A stretch of 64,000 nucleotides of DNA from Loripinus fragilis (taxonomy: Eukaryota; Mollusca; Bivalvia; Lucinida; Lucinidae), in NCBI GenBank assembly GCA_964019695.1, contig OZ026530.1, positions 33,896,690 to 33,960,689 on the forward strand, read 5' to 3'. Each line of letters opens with the position of its first letter. Positions within the stretch are counted from its first letter, which is position 1. This document shows, in pieces, positions 10,083 to 22,018 of the stretch. The notes below the pieces were generated by a model. It ran no database searches, was not told where the DNA came from, and saw only the letters and a list, made by a program, of their open reading frames with translations. The position numbers and the translations under genes were made by a program.

Positions 10083-11446
10083 GTGGAGATGGATTTAATT
10101 GACTTACTAGAATCTAGTAAGGCAATTGGTCTCTGTCCTATGGGTATTTTAGAGTCCGTTCAATCCAGTTATGTGGGAAAGTGGCCAATCTTTCTGGACC
10201 GCGCCTCTTCAGACCTATCAAGTTCCAGAAGCGGACTCATATATACCTTTTATTGTTTGTATGTGGAGACATTTCTCTAAACCCTAGACCTGTAAAGAAC
10301 CCGTGTGGAAAATGCAGCAGACCTTTGGCAAAAAACCACAGGGCTGTGCAGTGTGAAGCATGCTACTATTGGCTACACATTAAGTGCGAGGGCATCTCTC
10401 CGGCAGAGTATACAATCCTATGTAGACTGGCAATCGTCCAAACAGTAGAAATATTTTTTTTTCTTAATCTACACATCATACTAAGAAGAAATTATCCTCT
10501 TTAATAGCACTTTAACTCTTTCAAAATTCTCTTCAGATTTTTAAAAATTCAGTAAAGATAGGTATTTGAGAGTTACTTGTTTCCATGAAAATATAAAATC
10601 TAATTGAATGGACTGCACAAGTCTAAATCCTATGTGGTGACGACGATCCATGGATATGCAATGACTGCTCAAATTTCCAATTCTTGGATTCATTTTTCGA
10701 AAAAGATGTTTCCACAGCCAGTGAAATTAATGACTCAACAGATTGTGACATTTTTAAACAGCTATCCTCAGCAAGGCGGAATTATCCTAAGCGATTCATT
10801 TGTGCCCACCTGAATATAAATAGTCTAAGGCATGAATTTTACTATATTAAAGACCTCTTGATTAAAAAAAACTGTTGATCTTTTATCTTTTGCAGAAACC
10901 CAACTGGACGATTCTTTTGTTAACCCACAATTCACGGAGAGCTGACGGTAATCGAAATAGAGGTGGTGTGGCAGCTTACTTGAAATCTGACATTGCAGGG
11001 GACAGGAAGAGTGACCTATATTTCAAGCATATTGAAGGTATAAATATTGAGGTCAATTTAGATGGGAACAAATGGCTTTTATGTTCTATGTTTTGTTGTA
11101 TGTTACTTTATGTCCATTCTAGTATTGCAATCATCTTGGTGGGGAAGAGAGAGCTGGTTGCTTTACTTAATTTTTCTTCCTGGTGTCTCCTGATGGTTGA
11201 GCGGCTCTTCCTCGTGGTGCCCGGGGGTTGTCTGCAGTTTGTGATTGTGGTGTTTCCTGATCATACTCACTTACCATTTTTTGTCTAGGGCATATAATCC
11301 TCCATCCATGTTTGATGAACTATTTGAACAGGATTGTACCTTAGGATTAGACAAAATTAGTGAAAAGTATGAACATTTTATCTTACTTGGAGATTTAAAT
11401 TTCAAGATGCTCAATGGACCTAAAAGTGAAAAATTAAAGCAACTTC
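10083..11446 (+). pseudogene. Broken non-LTR retrotransposon (PHD-type finger and endonuclease remnants)
   Basis: Several open pieces belong to one decayed LINE. 10215-10430 encodes GDISLNPRPV then a C4HC3-like finger (NPCGKCSRP, VQCEACYYWLHIKC), as found in the first ORF region of CR1/jockey-type LINEs. About 190 bp of unrelated AT-rich DNA then interrupts it. 10625-11085 continues with RFICAHLNINSLRHEF, the start of an APE-type endonuclease, and AETQLDDSF across a frameshift. After a 200-bp repeat, 11290-11446 encodes YNPPSMFDELFEQ and FILLGDLNFKM, the GDxN motif of that endonuclease. Reverse transcriptase is absent. It is inactive because of frameshifts, insertions and 3' loss. The family is known; the assignment to CR1-like is inference. 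Confidence 0.75.
11084..11287 (+). repeat. Dispersed repeat R2, copy inside the LINE
   Basis: A 200-bp repeat from TTCTATGTTTTGTTGT to TGATCATACTCACTTACC, with GGGGAAGAGAGAGCTGGTTG inside. It is inserted between LINE endonuclease segments. Other copies are at 11446-11625, 14938-15100, 36415-36505, 49393-49470 (reverse) and 50253-50457. No promoter boxes or ORF; probably a non-autonomous retroelement piece. Confidence 0.75.
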
Positions 11447-11625
11447 TTTATGTCCATGCTAGTATTGCAATCATCTTGATGGGGAAGAGAGAGCTGGTTG
11501 CTTTGCTTAATTTGTCTTCCTGGTGTCTTGTGATGATTGAGTGGCTCTTCCTCGCGGTGCCATGGGGTTGTCTGCGGTTTGTGATTGTGGTACTTCCTGA
11601 TCATACTCACTTACTTTTTTTAATT
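11446..11625 (+). repeat. Dispersed repeat R2, second copy in the LINE
   Basis: Same repeat and orientation as 11084-11287, 5' shortened, separated from it by about 160 bp of LINE coding remnant. Ends CATACTCACTTAC then a T-run. Confidence 0.75.
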
Positions 11626-11731
11626 TTTCGCAATATACTAACCTACAACGATTTTATATCTTTCTGGTGCAAATTGAACAACCTATATTTGTCTCAGGGT
11701 AGTAATTTGCTACTACGCATATCATAAATAA

Positions 11732-12150
11732 AGCATCCAAATTTCAAGTCCTTTAGGCAAAACAGTTAAACGGGATCCTTTTTGAAAAAATAAAACTGAT
11801 TTATGCAAAAAGGAGACCTTTCTGCATTTTCAAATTAACTGTCTTCAGCATATTCGACATCTGTTGATAGATTTCATTCAGACAGTGTCAATATGTACTA
11901 TTTCTAATTAAAACAATGGCATGCAAAGAGAATCTCATACGGTGCTAACGTTAACAGTCCTTTTGACAAGCATAGTTAAGTCCTTTACGTACATGTATAT
12001 AGTATCATTTTCGCAAATGGGTTTAGAAACACTAGATATCGAAAATCTACTTGTATAGCCCTAAGAAATATTTTAGAAATAATGAAAGTCCTTTTCGCAA
12101 AAATAAAACTTCTTTTCGCGAAAAGGAGTCCTTTACGCATTTTAGAAATA
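11732..12150. repeat. Degraded MITE family D sequences
   Basis: 11775-11832 and 12058-12148 carry AAAAATAAAACT, CGCGAAAAGGAGTCC and TTTACGCATTTT words in the same order as 7940-8072. Spacer between them shows nothing else. Confidence 0.55.
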
Positions 12151-12419
12151 CCCCATAGAATATTGTCGGTCTTTACCTTCCATATAAATCGCATAGGTTT
12201 CTATTAGGCAGCTTATTTTACGAGCAATTAACGTACCACTGCTTACGATTTTCCAAGGGTGTCCGACCCACCCCCTCCCCTTCCTCTTCCTACTCCCTCC
12301 CCTGGATTAGCGCACACTTGTTTTACCACAAATAGTCTCTAAATTGACCACGAACTGATACTCTAAATTCGAAAATATTCACGAGGGAAGTTTCATGGAA
12401 ATAAAACCCTCGTGAAATG

Positions 12420-12545
12420 GCCAAATCACTTTGTCATTTACTGATGTAGGTAAATCATGTCCAAGTCACGAATTTTTAACGTGGCAAATATGTCTTTTAC
12501 GCTATTACCGAAAATGAAATTCTCAACACTGAAAGAATCTCACCT
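12420..12545. repeat. Dispersed repeat (pair with 61858-61980)
   Basis: Shares TCATTTACTGATGTAGGT, CGAATTTTTAACG and GCAAATATGT words with 61858-61980. The surrounding 12151-12896 has a C-rich stretch (12270-12300) and several ACATGTAC words, and no gene. Confidence 0.5.
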
Positions 12546-12896
12546 GTCAAATGTCGCGGTCCGGCTGCTCGCTTCTTCATGTACATGTACATTTTGTATA
12601 CTGTGCTACATGTATATACTTGTGAAGTTAAACTGGGCTCGACACGGGCTATTGCTTTCCTAGCCACAAGGCGTGAAAAGGAGCATTATTTTATGCTCGC
12701 ACAGGAGATAGGATATTCATTTGTTTTTATGTTTTTCATTGATTTTCGTGGATATTTTTTTTATTGCTAAATGTAGCAAATGTGTTTGCTGTGAAACTTG
12801 AAGAGGGGAATTAGCGGTTACTTCTCAAAAAAAAAGTCCCAATCTGAAGGCGCAAACAGATAATTGTGTACATAAATGAAGAATTTACAAAAACAA

Positions 12897-13037
12897 AGTA
12901 AGTAAGGGTGCAAAGATCTGGAGTCGATACAATCAAGTACCACACCCGACCCAGGATACCAATGGGAAAGTTACAAACTCACAGTTAGACACCACAAACG
13001 AGAGCCAAGAGGTCAGCCCTTTCCCAGCAACTTCTTT
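12897..13037 (-). mobile_element. Penelope-like element 3' tail, truncated copy
   Basis: Matches the 3' tail of the reverse-transcriptase element at 44761-46900: ACCCAGGATACCAATGGGAA, CGAGAGCCAAGAGGTCAGCC. It has the same 3' boundary as the other tail copies and is 5' truncated, as expected for target-primed reverse transcription. Confidence 0.75.
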
Positions 13038-13237
13038 GCAATTCTTTATTGGGGAAGCATGCAGAAAGGGATGGTCTCAAAACAAACTTAAAAAGTGACT
13101 AATACATTTATTCAACGGTTGCTTGGACCATGATCCTGTCGTATACCTACCCAGAATATACTGTGCATAAGGAGAATGTATTTTGTGCATGTTCGTTATC
13201 GGGTCTTTTTATCCTGTGGTGTGTTTTTTTAATCTGG

Positions 13238-13468
13238 TACTGTCCTGCCAGCAAAGAGTGACAGTGACGTCATGTTTTATTTTCAAAGTTATCAGGGCCT
13301 TATAATCGATAGATCACTTGTATATTGATCCTATCCTCAGGATATGATTGATACACAAGTGATATATCGATTCACGTTAGCTCAAGTGAAGTGTACACGT
13401 TAGTGTTTGACATAGCAATGATAAACAAAGTATAACGCCACTGTCATTCCTGGTTGGCACGACAGTAG
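13238..13468. mobile_element. MITE with ACTGTCCTGCC-type TIRs
   Basis: Ends of about 40 bp are inverted: ACTGTCCTGCCAGCAAAG..GTGACGTCATG and the complement of CACTGTCATTCCTGG..GACAGT. The centre has a second palindrome (ATCGATAGATCACTTGTAT with its partner GATACACAAGTGATATATCG). No ORF. Confidence 0.75.
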
Positions 13469-13773
13469 CTAAAGCACAAGTGAGACAAACGAACAATAAT
13501 GACGACTACAACAGACGACACATTTTGTGACATCTTATTTTTTTGAAAAAAATCATGAAATTTCATGTTAATCGTAACATTCTGTATCATGAAATATCAT
13601 GCCTTATTTGTAAGTTTGAAAAAGGCAACAATATTTGAAAATGCCGTCTGCTGTAAATTATAGGTGGCGCTTTATGTGATAGTTTGTGATTTGGGGCGGT
13701 GCAATACATCTCTTTAGCTGAAATATCTGACTTGCACTTTGGTATTAAGTCTCAACTTGTGCATCTATATATA

Positions 13774-14320
13774 CACAGTATGTAAACTGTACCGTTCCTC
13801 CGCTACCCCACGCCTTATAAACATGAATAACAGCACTCGTGCGTAACCAGTAGTCAGAAAATGCGTGTATTTAGGTACATGTACACGTTTCGATTTATAT
13901 TGTTAGCGATACAGACAATACACATTCGAACAAGGTAAGAAAAGCCATTTTATCTATTTTATTCCGTTTTATTCCATGGTTTTAACGGTTTCCTCCTTTG
14001 CATTTTGCTTTGTTAAAAAACGACTTGCTCACATCAGAGCTGTTCTGTGTCGAAAACGAGCTTAAATGCCAGATTGAACGGTTTTAGTGGAATTGGCAAT
14101 CACATGTATACATGATTACATGGTTGTAACTGTAACAGTTACTTAGATCTATCGAAAAATGAATTTTAATAGGTGGGCCCTCGCAATAACAGCTGTACCA
14201 ACAACTCTCACATCACGATTTCCGACAACTGGTTACGCACGAGTGCTGTAACTCATAATGTATAAGGTGTGAGCTAGGAGGAACGGGTACAGGATGTTTA
14301 TTTCAGTTTACATACTGTGA
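13774..14320. mobile_element. Foldback-like element with ~110-bp inverted ends
   Basis: CACAGTATGTAAACTG, GTTCCTCC, and GCACTCGTGCGTAACCAGT in the left arm are repeated in inverse order in 14215-14320. The interior 13890-14200 is unique-looking and without ORF. Non-autonomous DNA element. Confidence 0.75.
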
Positions 14321-14937
14321 TACAGCGCTATCTGCAGCTTCTCGGATGCTGGAACCCTTCGGAGACGTGGGTGCTAATTCTCCACAACAATTTTCACCGC
14401 AACACATTATTCTAATAGCATCCATAATATGTTGCGTACATAATGCCATATGTTTGCATGAAGCTGTGTCGCACACTATTAAAATCTATGTTTTAACCAG
14501 CAAAAAAACAAACAACATTTATTCATCCGGCAATTCACGTACAGTTAACTCACGGCTTTTGTACTTTAAATATATACACATTCTAGGCCATAACAAAAAA
14601 TAATGTCATCAACAGTACCTTGCATAGAAATGAACGTTATAGAGTGGTGTTAGAATGGCGCAAATCTTTGCTCTGGAACAGGCGTTTTCAAACCCTCCGA
14701 ATCCTTCATGCTATTGCCTACCATTATAGTAATACAAAAATGAATTTTTCGAAACGTTTTTTCCAAAGTTTTCAAAAGCCAAACTGACTTTATGCAATTA
14801 TAGCGATCACACATGGTCTTCTGATACACTAACATCTGCTGGACCCCTAGGGTGTTGTTGAAACCAGAGCCCGAGCTTACATAATGCCATATTTGTTCTT
14901 GTTTATTTTTTATGCATTACTTTGTGTCATAATTATC
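14321..14937. other. Unassigned spacer
   Basis: Two opposing short ORFs (85 and 61 codons) with no recognisable features. Nothing else is supported. Confidence 0.4.
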
Positions 14938-15100
14938 TGGGATGGCAATCGAGAGAACTGGTTGTTTTACTTTTATTGTCTTGTTGCTGTCGTTTGCCTA
15001 TAAGTGTTCTGTGCCTCTTCCTTACGGTGCAGTCGGCCAGTCTTCTGTGTGTGTGATTGTGGCATTTCTTGGTAATACATGTACCCACTTTTATTAGTTA
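14938..15100 (+). repeat. Dispersed repeat R2, diverged copy
   Basis: Matches R2 through GGTTGTTTTACTT, TGTGCCTCTTCCT and GATTGTGGCATTTC words. Ends ACATGTACCCACTTTTA. Confidence 0.55.
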
Positions 15101-15112
15101 CATCTCATATTA

Positions 15113-15443
15113 ACGGTATTACTGCACGTTGCCTGATAAACATGGTCTATCTCACGGCTCTTATCATGTCATGATGACGCTGCACTTTTTAAATGACGTC
15201 GCTAATGACGCTGAATAAACACAAAAATCTAAAATTACGTCATAATCGCTAGTTTGAAGAGTGAAACAATGGGTAAAGTGATAAATAGAATACCAGGTTC
15301 GCGTCTTTTAATATCAAGTTTACCAAGGTCGGCCTTCAGAACGCATGTTGAATGGCTCGGCAAGCCTCGCGATGTCAACAAGCGTTCTCAAAGCCTTGCC
15401 TGGTAAACTTGATCTCAAAAGACACTCACCTAGTATTCTCTAT
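15113..15443 (+). mobile_element. Palindrome-armed element, copy 1
   Basis: About 330 bp shared with 38860-39215 and, inverted, 50047-50690. A left block (GATGACGCTGCACTTTTTAA, GACGTCGCTAATGACGCTG, GAAGAGTGAAACAATGGG) is followed by a hairpin. Its 35-bp arms (AAGTTTACCAAGG.. and complement) surround GCTCGGCAAGCCTCGCGATG. No ORF of substance. Ends near CTCACCTAGTATTCTC. Confidence 0.75.
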
Positions 15444-16214
15444 TTGTCTTAGTGCTAACTGACAGTGCGTTAAGTACCAGTCCCAATCAGCTATTTCTCA
15501 TATTTTGGAGTTGTCTATGCACATGAGGCAAACTATTAATCACGATTGCTAATAAACAATGACAATTAATTACATGCTTGGGAAAATAGAAAGCTATCAA
15601 TGTCCACTAACTCTGCTCATTGAATGGCCTCGTTTTATAGCGTTAATTATGCAGCCATTTCATTTCCTAGTTGACGACCTCGTTTTCGAACAGCTGGTTT
15701 CCTCACCACACGTCTCTCAGCCTGTCGTTGTTTCAGAGCGAACGGGAATCCAATTTGATGTGAATATTCATTTGGAATACTATCAAAGAGAGGCTTATCG
15801 AATAAACTAGAGGTACGCCAAATGAAGGTGTGAAGTGACATCATAGATAGACAAGTATTGGTCTTTCGTGATTGATGTTCTGGTTGTCTGGATGTGCGCG
15901 CCCACGGGCTAAGGGTGTGAAATTATTTTTAGAATGATGGGTGGGAATGGCTGCCGATTAGTCGTGTTGTTATTGTTCGGATGTGTTTATTCCCACCATC
16001 CACACCCTCCAATATGGGTAAGTCGTATTTTATTTATTTTTTTCCTTCTTTCCTTAACGTTATGCTTGTAAAGGTTTAATAATCGGTAAATTATTTCCAC
16101 TAAGACTAAGATGTTTTGCCTTCTTTGAAATCACACTTTTAGTGTCACTATATTTACAGCGTGGAAATAAGCATCTAATCATAGACACCATCTAATCATA
16201 GACACCTGTATGCA
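15444..16214. other. Unassigned spacer
   Basis: Two opposing ORFs of 83 and 65 codons overlap at 15559-15844, with no splice context or family. No repeats recognised within the window. Confidence 0.35.
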
Positions 16215-16770
16215 AATAGTTCCAGAGATATTACTTTTGAGCGGAAATCATACCATAACGGAGTATGAAATGAGCGGAGAACCATAAAGTCGAAAGAGCG
16301 GATGGAAAAATCATTTATATGAGCGAATTTTCCAGGTAATGACCTTTAAAAAAGGATTCATTCCGTTTCAATACCTGTAATGACCAATATTGCCTGCCCT
16401 TAATAGGTGATTGGAAGCGCATTGTAGTGGTTGATCTAGAGGGGTTCGCCCCCCCCCCCCCCTCCTTCCGCTATTAAATATCCTATGAAAATGAAAAAAT
16501 GGTCTCAGTGAGACCAAATTATTTCATTTTCATGGAATATTTCAAATAAATGAGATAACATCGGCAAAGCGAACCCCCACACATTTCAGGAATCCTTGAT
16601 CTTCCCCAGCATCTGGGTGTTTACCTGGAAAATTCGCTCATTTGAATGACTTAAACGTCGGCTTTTTTGCATAATGGTTTTCCGCTCTTTCGTAAAAATA
16701 AACCCGCTCTTTCGTATTATGGATCCGCTCGAACGTAAATCTCCCATTAATCTGATTGCATCTTGCCACT
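16215..16770. mobile_element. Foldback element with nested MITE
   Basis: Long inverted arms: TGAGCGAATTTTCCAGGTAA at about 16320 and its complement near 16620. GAGCGG/CCGCTC words are repeated along both arms. Between the arms sits a second palindromic element (16439-16578) bounded by GGGTTCGCC and GCGAACCCC around CTCAGTGAGACC. The nesting shows the inner element came later or is the loop. Confidence 0.7.
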
Positions 16771-16976
16771 GAAGCATTTCTTCACAAAAGTGACCCCAAC
16801 TTTGCATCAAGTTTGTAAGTTAGAAAGAATTCTTCAATAATAGAACTGAACGTGTAGACAGAGAATTTGTTTTACGACAGTCAGCATGTCAGATTTATAA
16901 AGCCGATAACAATTCCTTCCTCTTTAATTATACAAAAGGCCAGACTTAAACTTCAATCCTTAATTATTAATTGTTA

Positions 16977-19715
16977 CGGACCAAAGTTTAACAGCCATTC
17001 CACCAAATTGATACAATTAAACTATGAAAAATGGGAAAACTGAACTTGTCTTGATAAGCAAGCTTTTGACGCCAGTGAAATGTCTATTACCTCTATAACA
17101 ACATGTATAAATATGACCCACGCCATTTGTACCGTTGATGAGAAAAGGAAGTTCAAAACTTTGACCTGTTTGTGAGAGTTATGGAGCATATGACATTGTT
17201 AGTTAGATTTGCACATGCACTGCTAGAATTATCTTGCTACTATGCAGTCAAACTAATGTTTGATTGTATAAAACAATGCATCAAGGTACTAACAAGCTAG
17301 ATATCACTTTATTACGATCAGCGGTGTTGCAAATGATTAAACACTGAAATCATCATCAGTTTGTGATTAAATGAAACTGCATAGACAATGGCATATCTTA
17401 TTTATTTTTCATCGAGTGTTTATCAAAAGAAAACATTTGATTGTCATATTGTCTAGTAGTAAGACATGGTACTTTTTAACACTGCATCTGGTGTTTCGAA
17501 ATGGAAATCTTTGTTGGCTATTTGCATTTTACATTTGTATGGAAAATAGATGCAATGCTGCTTTTTGGCTTTAACCATCATTTAAAAATTGCCTTTTTTG
17601 AAACATGGCTGTAATAAAACATCATCAGAAATTTTTATATGAACTCTATGAATATTTAAATCAAAAAATAATGATAAAAGACATGCTTATTGGACAGAAT
17701 CCCTTTCCCAATAAACAAAATAATACACTCAATAATGTCAACATTGCAAGAAACAGTATATAGAAATGACTCTGTGTTATTTATTCTACATAAATCCTGC
17801 TTTACTAACATCAATTATGATCTTAACGTATGCCTCATCACCAACTTTAGTTTAACTAAACCAAGAAGCTGGAATTTGTCTTTGTTATGGAGCATAGACA
17901 CGTCTGTAAAAACCTGTGCATGCAAAGTAAACACTTAAGCTTCATAACAACATTGAATTACTGTATATTCTGGGCTTTTATAAAGCTATAAATCAAAATG
18001 ATGGTTAATCAACAGTTTAACTTTCTCTTCGAGCCTATAACTTCTCATTGTTCAGCCTACTGTTATGAACTCTTCCAAACTACATGTATATCAGCCATAA
18101 AACGCTGCAAAATGAATTCAAATAGTTAAATTATATTATTGCATAAACTGGTCATTGGTGATTGAACAGTTTTAAATTATTTTTTAAGAAAAAGTGAAAA
18201 AACCTACATATTTTCATAGATATATGTTCCGTAACACAATATATGTGTTCCATAACATGTTTGGGCATATTCTGTAGATCCATCATTGTAAATATGTTTC
18301 TAATAATGATATATATCATAATTGTCTAGATAGTAACTTTAAGATAATGCGTTTGATTTAGCCATAAACATATGCATATTACATGGAATTGTATGATCAC
18401 TATAAACATCAAAATCTATGCCTCCATAACAATTTTCCAACGATTTTTAAATGTGATTTGATTAAATCAGTACCCAGAATGCACCCTAAGTCAAATTTAT
18501 ACTATTTATACCATTAACACATGGTTTAAGGGAATTTTACTTCATGCTTCATCAAATAAATTTGCCAAATAACATGCAGTAGAAGGCTATATCATCCGTA
18601 ACGGACCAAATGTAAGCAGGTTACGATGTATCTTCACTGATATTCACTGCAAATACATTTGCATATTAATAACTAGTATATAATGCGATGGAACATCCAT
18701 AAAAAAGAATTTAATCTGATGTCAATGTCGCTTTTGGAGTAAATTGGCGAGACAGGTGTATTTAATTACATATTTCAAAACCATATTTCCAAATCAATTA
18801 AGCTAGCAGACTTTCTTTTACAAAAACGCAATTAAAATGTTGCATCAAAGTATCATTATCATGAAATGTACTCGTTTGTGTCTTTCAATGAGCACTTGAA
18901 GCCTTGTTATGGAAAATAAACGTTACGGAGGCATAGCGACATGAGATCATTTTACTTACCACAAACTATACACAATTGATTTTGGTTGTTATTCAGTTTT
19001 ATTTCTTTCGAAGAAACCAACATACAAAGAAATATGTCCTTTATCTACATGCAGAGATGTTTGCTTTCTGAATATATGCGTTACGGAAGCATATATTTTG
19101 AAATGTGACATTTTGGTTGTTGTCCTGATTGCAATGTTTTCGAGCAACAGTGTATAGCAAGATATATCCGTTTATTATGTTGCTTATCTTTAATCATTTT
19201 CATGTTTATTTGGCAGCATCACGTACCTGTAAATGAAATATATACGTTTTCAGTATCCCATTTAAAAATTGTTACGTCAGCATAGGCATATTTTGAGAAA
19301 CATACATTTTTGATGATTATAACTAATGTAAACCTTATGACCCAATTATAAGGATGTTTCTGGTATCGTTTTGAAAGGAACAGATAGGATTTGGGGGGAA
19401 ATATGATACGCCCTTTAGATTTACTAAATAAATATACCTAATTTCTACAAAATAGCCTGGCGACATTTCAATTTTGGCCATTTGCAAAATGGATCAAAAC
19501 ATATTTTCAAAACAAATACTTTGATGCTATTCAAATTTGTTTTAAATTACCAACGAATGCTTGGGTACCATTGAATTTTATGGGGTTTTTTTTTAGAGAT
19601 TTCAAGCATATTTAACCAGGCATAAGAATGGAAATTAAAGTGGACACATGGTATTTTCAAATATGCGTAAATTTTAGTGGAATGGCTGTTAAGCTGTTAA
19701 GCTTTAACTGGGCCC
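16977..19715. other. ORF-less AT-rich block with GTTAYGGAGGCAT motifs
   Basis: A 2.7-kb stretch with no ORF that looks coding. A motif GTTAYGGAGGCATA or its complement recurs near 17884, 18418 (reverse), 18923 and 19080, with weaker ones near 18230 and 19272. TTAACAGCCATTCCAC near 16988 is inverted as GTGGAATGGCTGTTAA near 19678, suggesting a TIR-bounded non-autonomous element. The reading as a transposon is inference. Confidence 0.4.
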
Positions 19716-19904
19716 CAGTGCCCCTACTAAAATGATGTTAAACAAAGGTTTAAAGCCTTGGGAACAGCCACAGGTTAGGCGGGGCTGAGTCTAGAGGATA
19801 AATTTTGACTTAGCACAAATTACCTTCAAGAAAAGATACGACTACAAAAAATGCAATCCTGAGGTCTTCTGTATCATTCCAAGGTTCGTCGTACAGTCAA
19901 ATTG

Positions 19905-20083
19905 TGCTTTTCCATGGGTGGAAACCAGCACTGGGCCGGGAGGGTTTATGATGTGTGTGTTTATTATATGACGGGAACTCCCGAAGGCTCAACCGAAAGT
20001 GGTTTTATGGAGAAACCGGGAATCGAACCTGCGACCCCTGGTTTACAAGGCATAGCGCTTACCCACTACACCACGGGGGCTTC
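19905..20083 (-). mobile_element. tRNA-Thr-like SINE
   Basis: On the reverse strand, CCCCCGTGGTGTAGTGGGTA (A-box region), a CTTGTAA anticodon-loop-like stretch (TGT) and GGTTCGATTCCCGG (B box) read as a tRNA-Thr-like head. A non-tRNA body runs to about 19905. A different family from the main SINE. Confidence 0.65.
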
Positions 20084-20579
20084 TCAAATGGTGGATCTTA
20101 GCTATGAACCGCCCAGTCTTTCTTATCTGGTCGAACTATATATTTGGTATATCAGACGCGAAAATGTCCAACGGAAGAGGTGGTTTAAATATAAGTAGGA
20201 ATAATGTATCCAAAGTCATAAAAAATGAAATCTTCCCAATTTCTTAATTTATCAAGTGAATAACCATATTTATAATCATATTTAAACATTATTCTTGTAG
20301 TATGTTCATCCTGTTTACATTTGATAAAAATCAAACAAACAAACCAGTTGAAATGACAATTCAGGAACGTGTGTATTACGCAATGTTTAGTGCAAATTCT
20401 CTGTTGCAATATATTGTATCTGTTACTTTTCGGCAGATGAGGCGTTCTTCTGTAATAGCCACCTGAAAATAGTAGGAACGCCCATAGTAATAATTTACAG
20501 TTATTCTCATTCTTACGTGTCAATATTATATTTTTATTGAAAGTAAATAACTAGCAATATGATTTAAAACTAATTTAGG

Positions 20580-20621
20580 TGCCCAGTCAAGCAATCTACC
20601 ACTGAGCCATTGAGCTCCCTA
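20580..20621 (-). mobile_element. SINE head fragment
   Basis: Only the A-box end (CTACCACTGAGCCATTGAGC on the plus strand) of the main SINE is present. Confidence 0.6.
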
Positions 20622-20747
20622 ATAAAATATGAGTACTCATGTAAGATCCTCTATTGAATAATAAATACGCCAACCAAACAACCCTTAAAAGGGACAAATG
20701 TTGGTCCAATTGATAAGAGTAGTAAATTCCATTCGGCTTAAAATGGT

Positions 20748-20880
20748 AAACAGTATAGTAATGAAAATACTCGCCGCAATGTATGCAGACTGTGCGCATG
20801 CGTAGGCTGGTCTGTCTCTTTGTTGTTCACGTGCCACATAGTTAGGATTACTCGTGAAAGTCGCGTTGAGGCCCAAATAT
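20748..20880 (-). repeat. Diverged relative of MITE family A
   Basis: TGCGCATGCGTAGGCTGG followed by TCTCTTTGTTGTTC resembles the centre of family A or a sister family. Ends are not clear. 20881-21254 and 21280-22018 show nothing else I can support. Confidence 0.35.
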
Positions 20881-21254
20881 GAACTTCAATTAAACTTGAC
20901 CCACTTATGGTCTGCGAAGGGTAATTATGGCGTAATTATGCATATTTTATTGAATAGTAATTGGCGAGACAGGGACAAGGAGTGGGCTCATAGGACAGCT
21001 ATGCAAACGACCTGTTCATGCCACAAAATATGACACGTGGTCAGAGTTATAAGAAGGGCAGTTCATATATATTCTCAGCTGCCAAGTAGTTAACCCTCTG
21101 TATACTAATGGCTTCTTTCTTCTGGGTTGATACAATACGCTGGAGATAGTCCATTGTACATATCATGGGAGTCTCGGGTTATAATTTTCAAAAAATATTG
21201 TAATCTTTTGTCTGAAGATCTTATTTTACCTTTTCAAACAGTGTAGGCCCTGGT

Positions 21255-21279
21255 GAAACGCAGCATAATGTTGCGTTTC
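21255..21279. repeat. Hairpin in a dispersed repeat (pair with 37973-38003)
   Basis: GAAACGCAGC-AATG-GCGTTTC hairpin followed by GGGGTTTCC and ATACAAAG. The same order is found at 37973-38055, so both are copies of one small repeat. Confidence 0.6.
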
Positions 21280-22018
21280 ATCTATGTACTCACTGTTTGC
21301 AAAAGTAATCGTTCAGGGGTTTCCCGAATACAAAGTATGAATTGAAAACGTCAAATAAAGTCATTTTTGGTAATATAATTGTTTAGAAAGCTTTATAGTT
21401 TTGACACCATTATTGCATCCGATTTTCCCCAAGTCTGATATTGATCGTCAAAGTCACGTACCCCTAAAATGCGAAGTCATCGAATGAAGACCTGACCCTG
21501 CCCTAAAACGTTCGTCCGTTAGTTGATGCCTGATACGTGGCTTTGGCCTCGCCCACCATGGCTCAACTAAGGGCTGTCTAAAAAGAATCATATGTTACAC
21601 CCTTTAATAAGCGCTCTGAACTTAGAAGCTTATTGAATCATTGAAGTAAAACGGTCTAAGGTGTACTCCGTGTTTCCTACATTGCTTTGTTCTGCCTGTT
21701 GTCATAAATCTAGCTGGTTCATCTGAAGGGGAAATTTACCTCTCTTAAAGAACTTCAGAAGAATTCAGATTTCATATGAGTCTTTTAAATGCTTGGGGAT
21801 ACATGTAAATGAAAATGTTCAGAGACAGTATGAATTGAAAATGTGTTTGTCGCATGAAAAGAAAGTCAACCTTAACCAAAGTTAACCAGATCAGATATGA
21901 TTCTTTTTTTTTTCACAGAAATATCAAGGTACATTAGGCCAGGAACTCAGTGTATAGATCGTACTTTATTTCCTCCTTGTAGAGCTTTTGTCTTCTCCTA
22001 CTGGAAACGCATGATCAA

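Noticed and set aside
15420..15435. CTAG as a Helitron 3' end after the hairpin of the palindrome-armed element
   Set aside because: Similarity between copies continues beyond CTAG, and the third copy has ATAG at this point.
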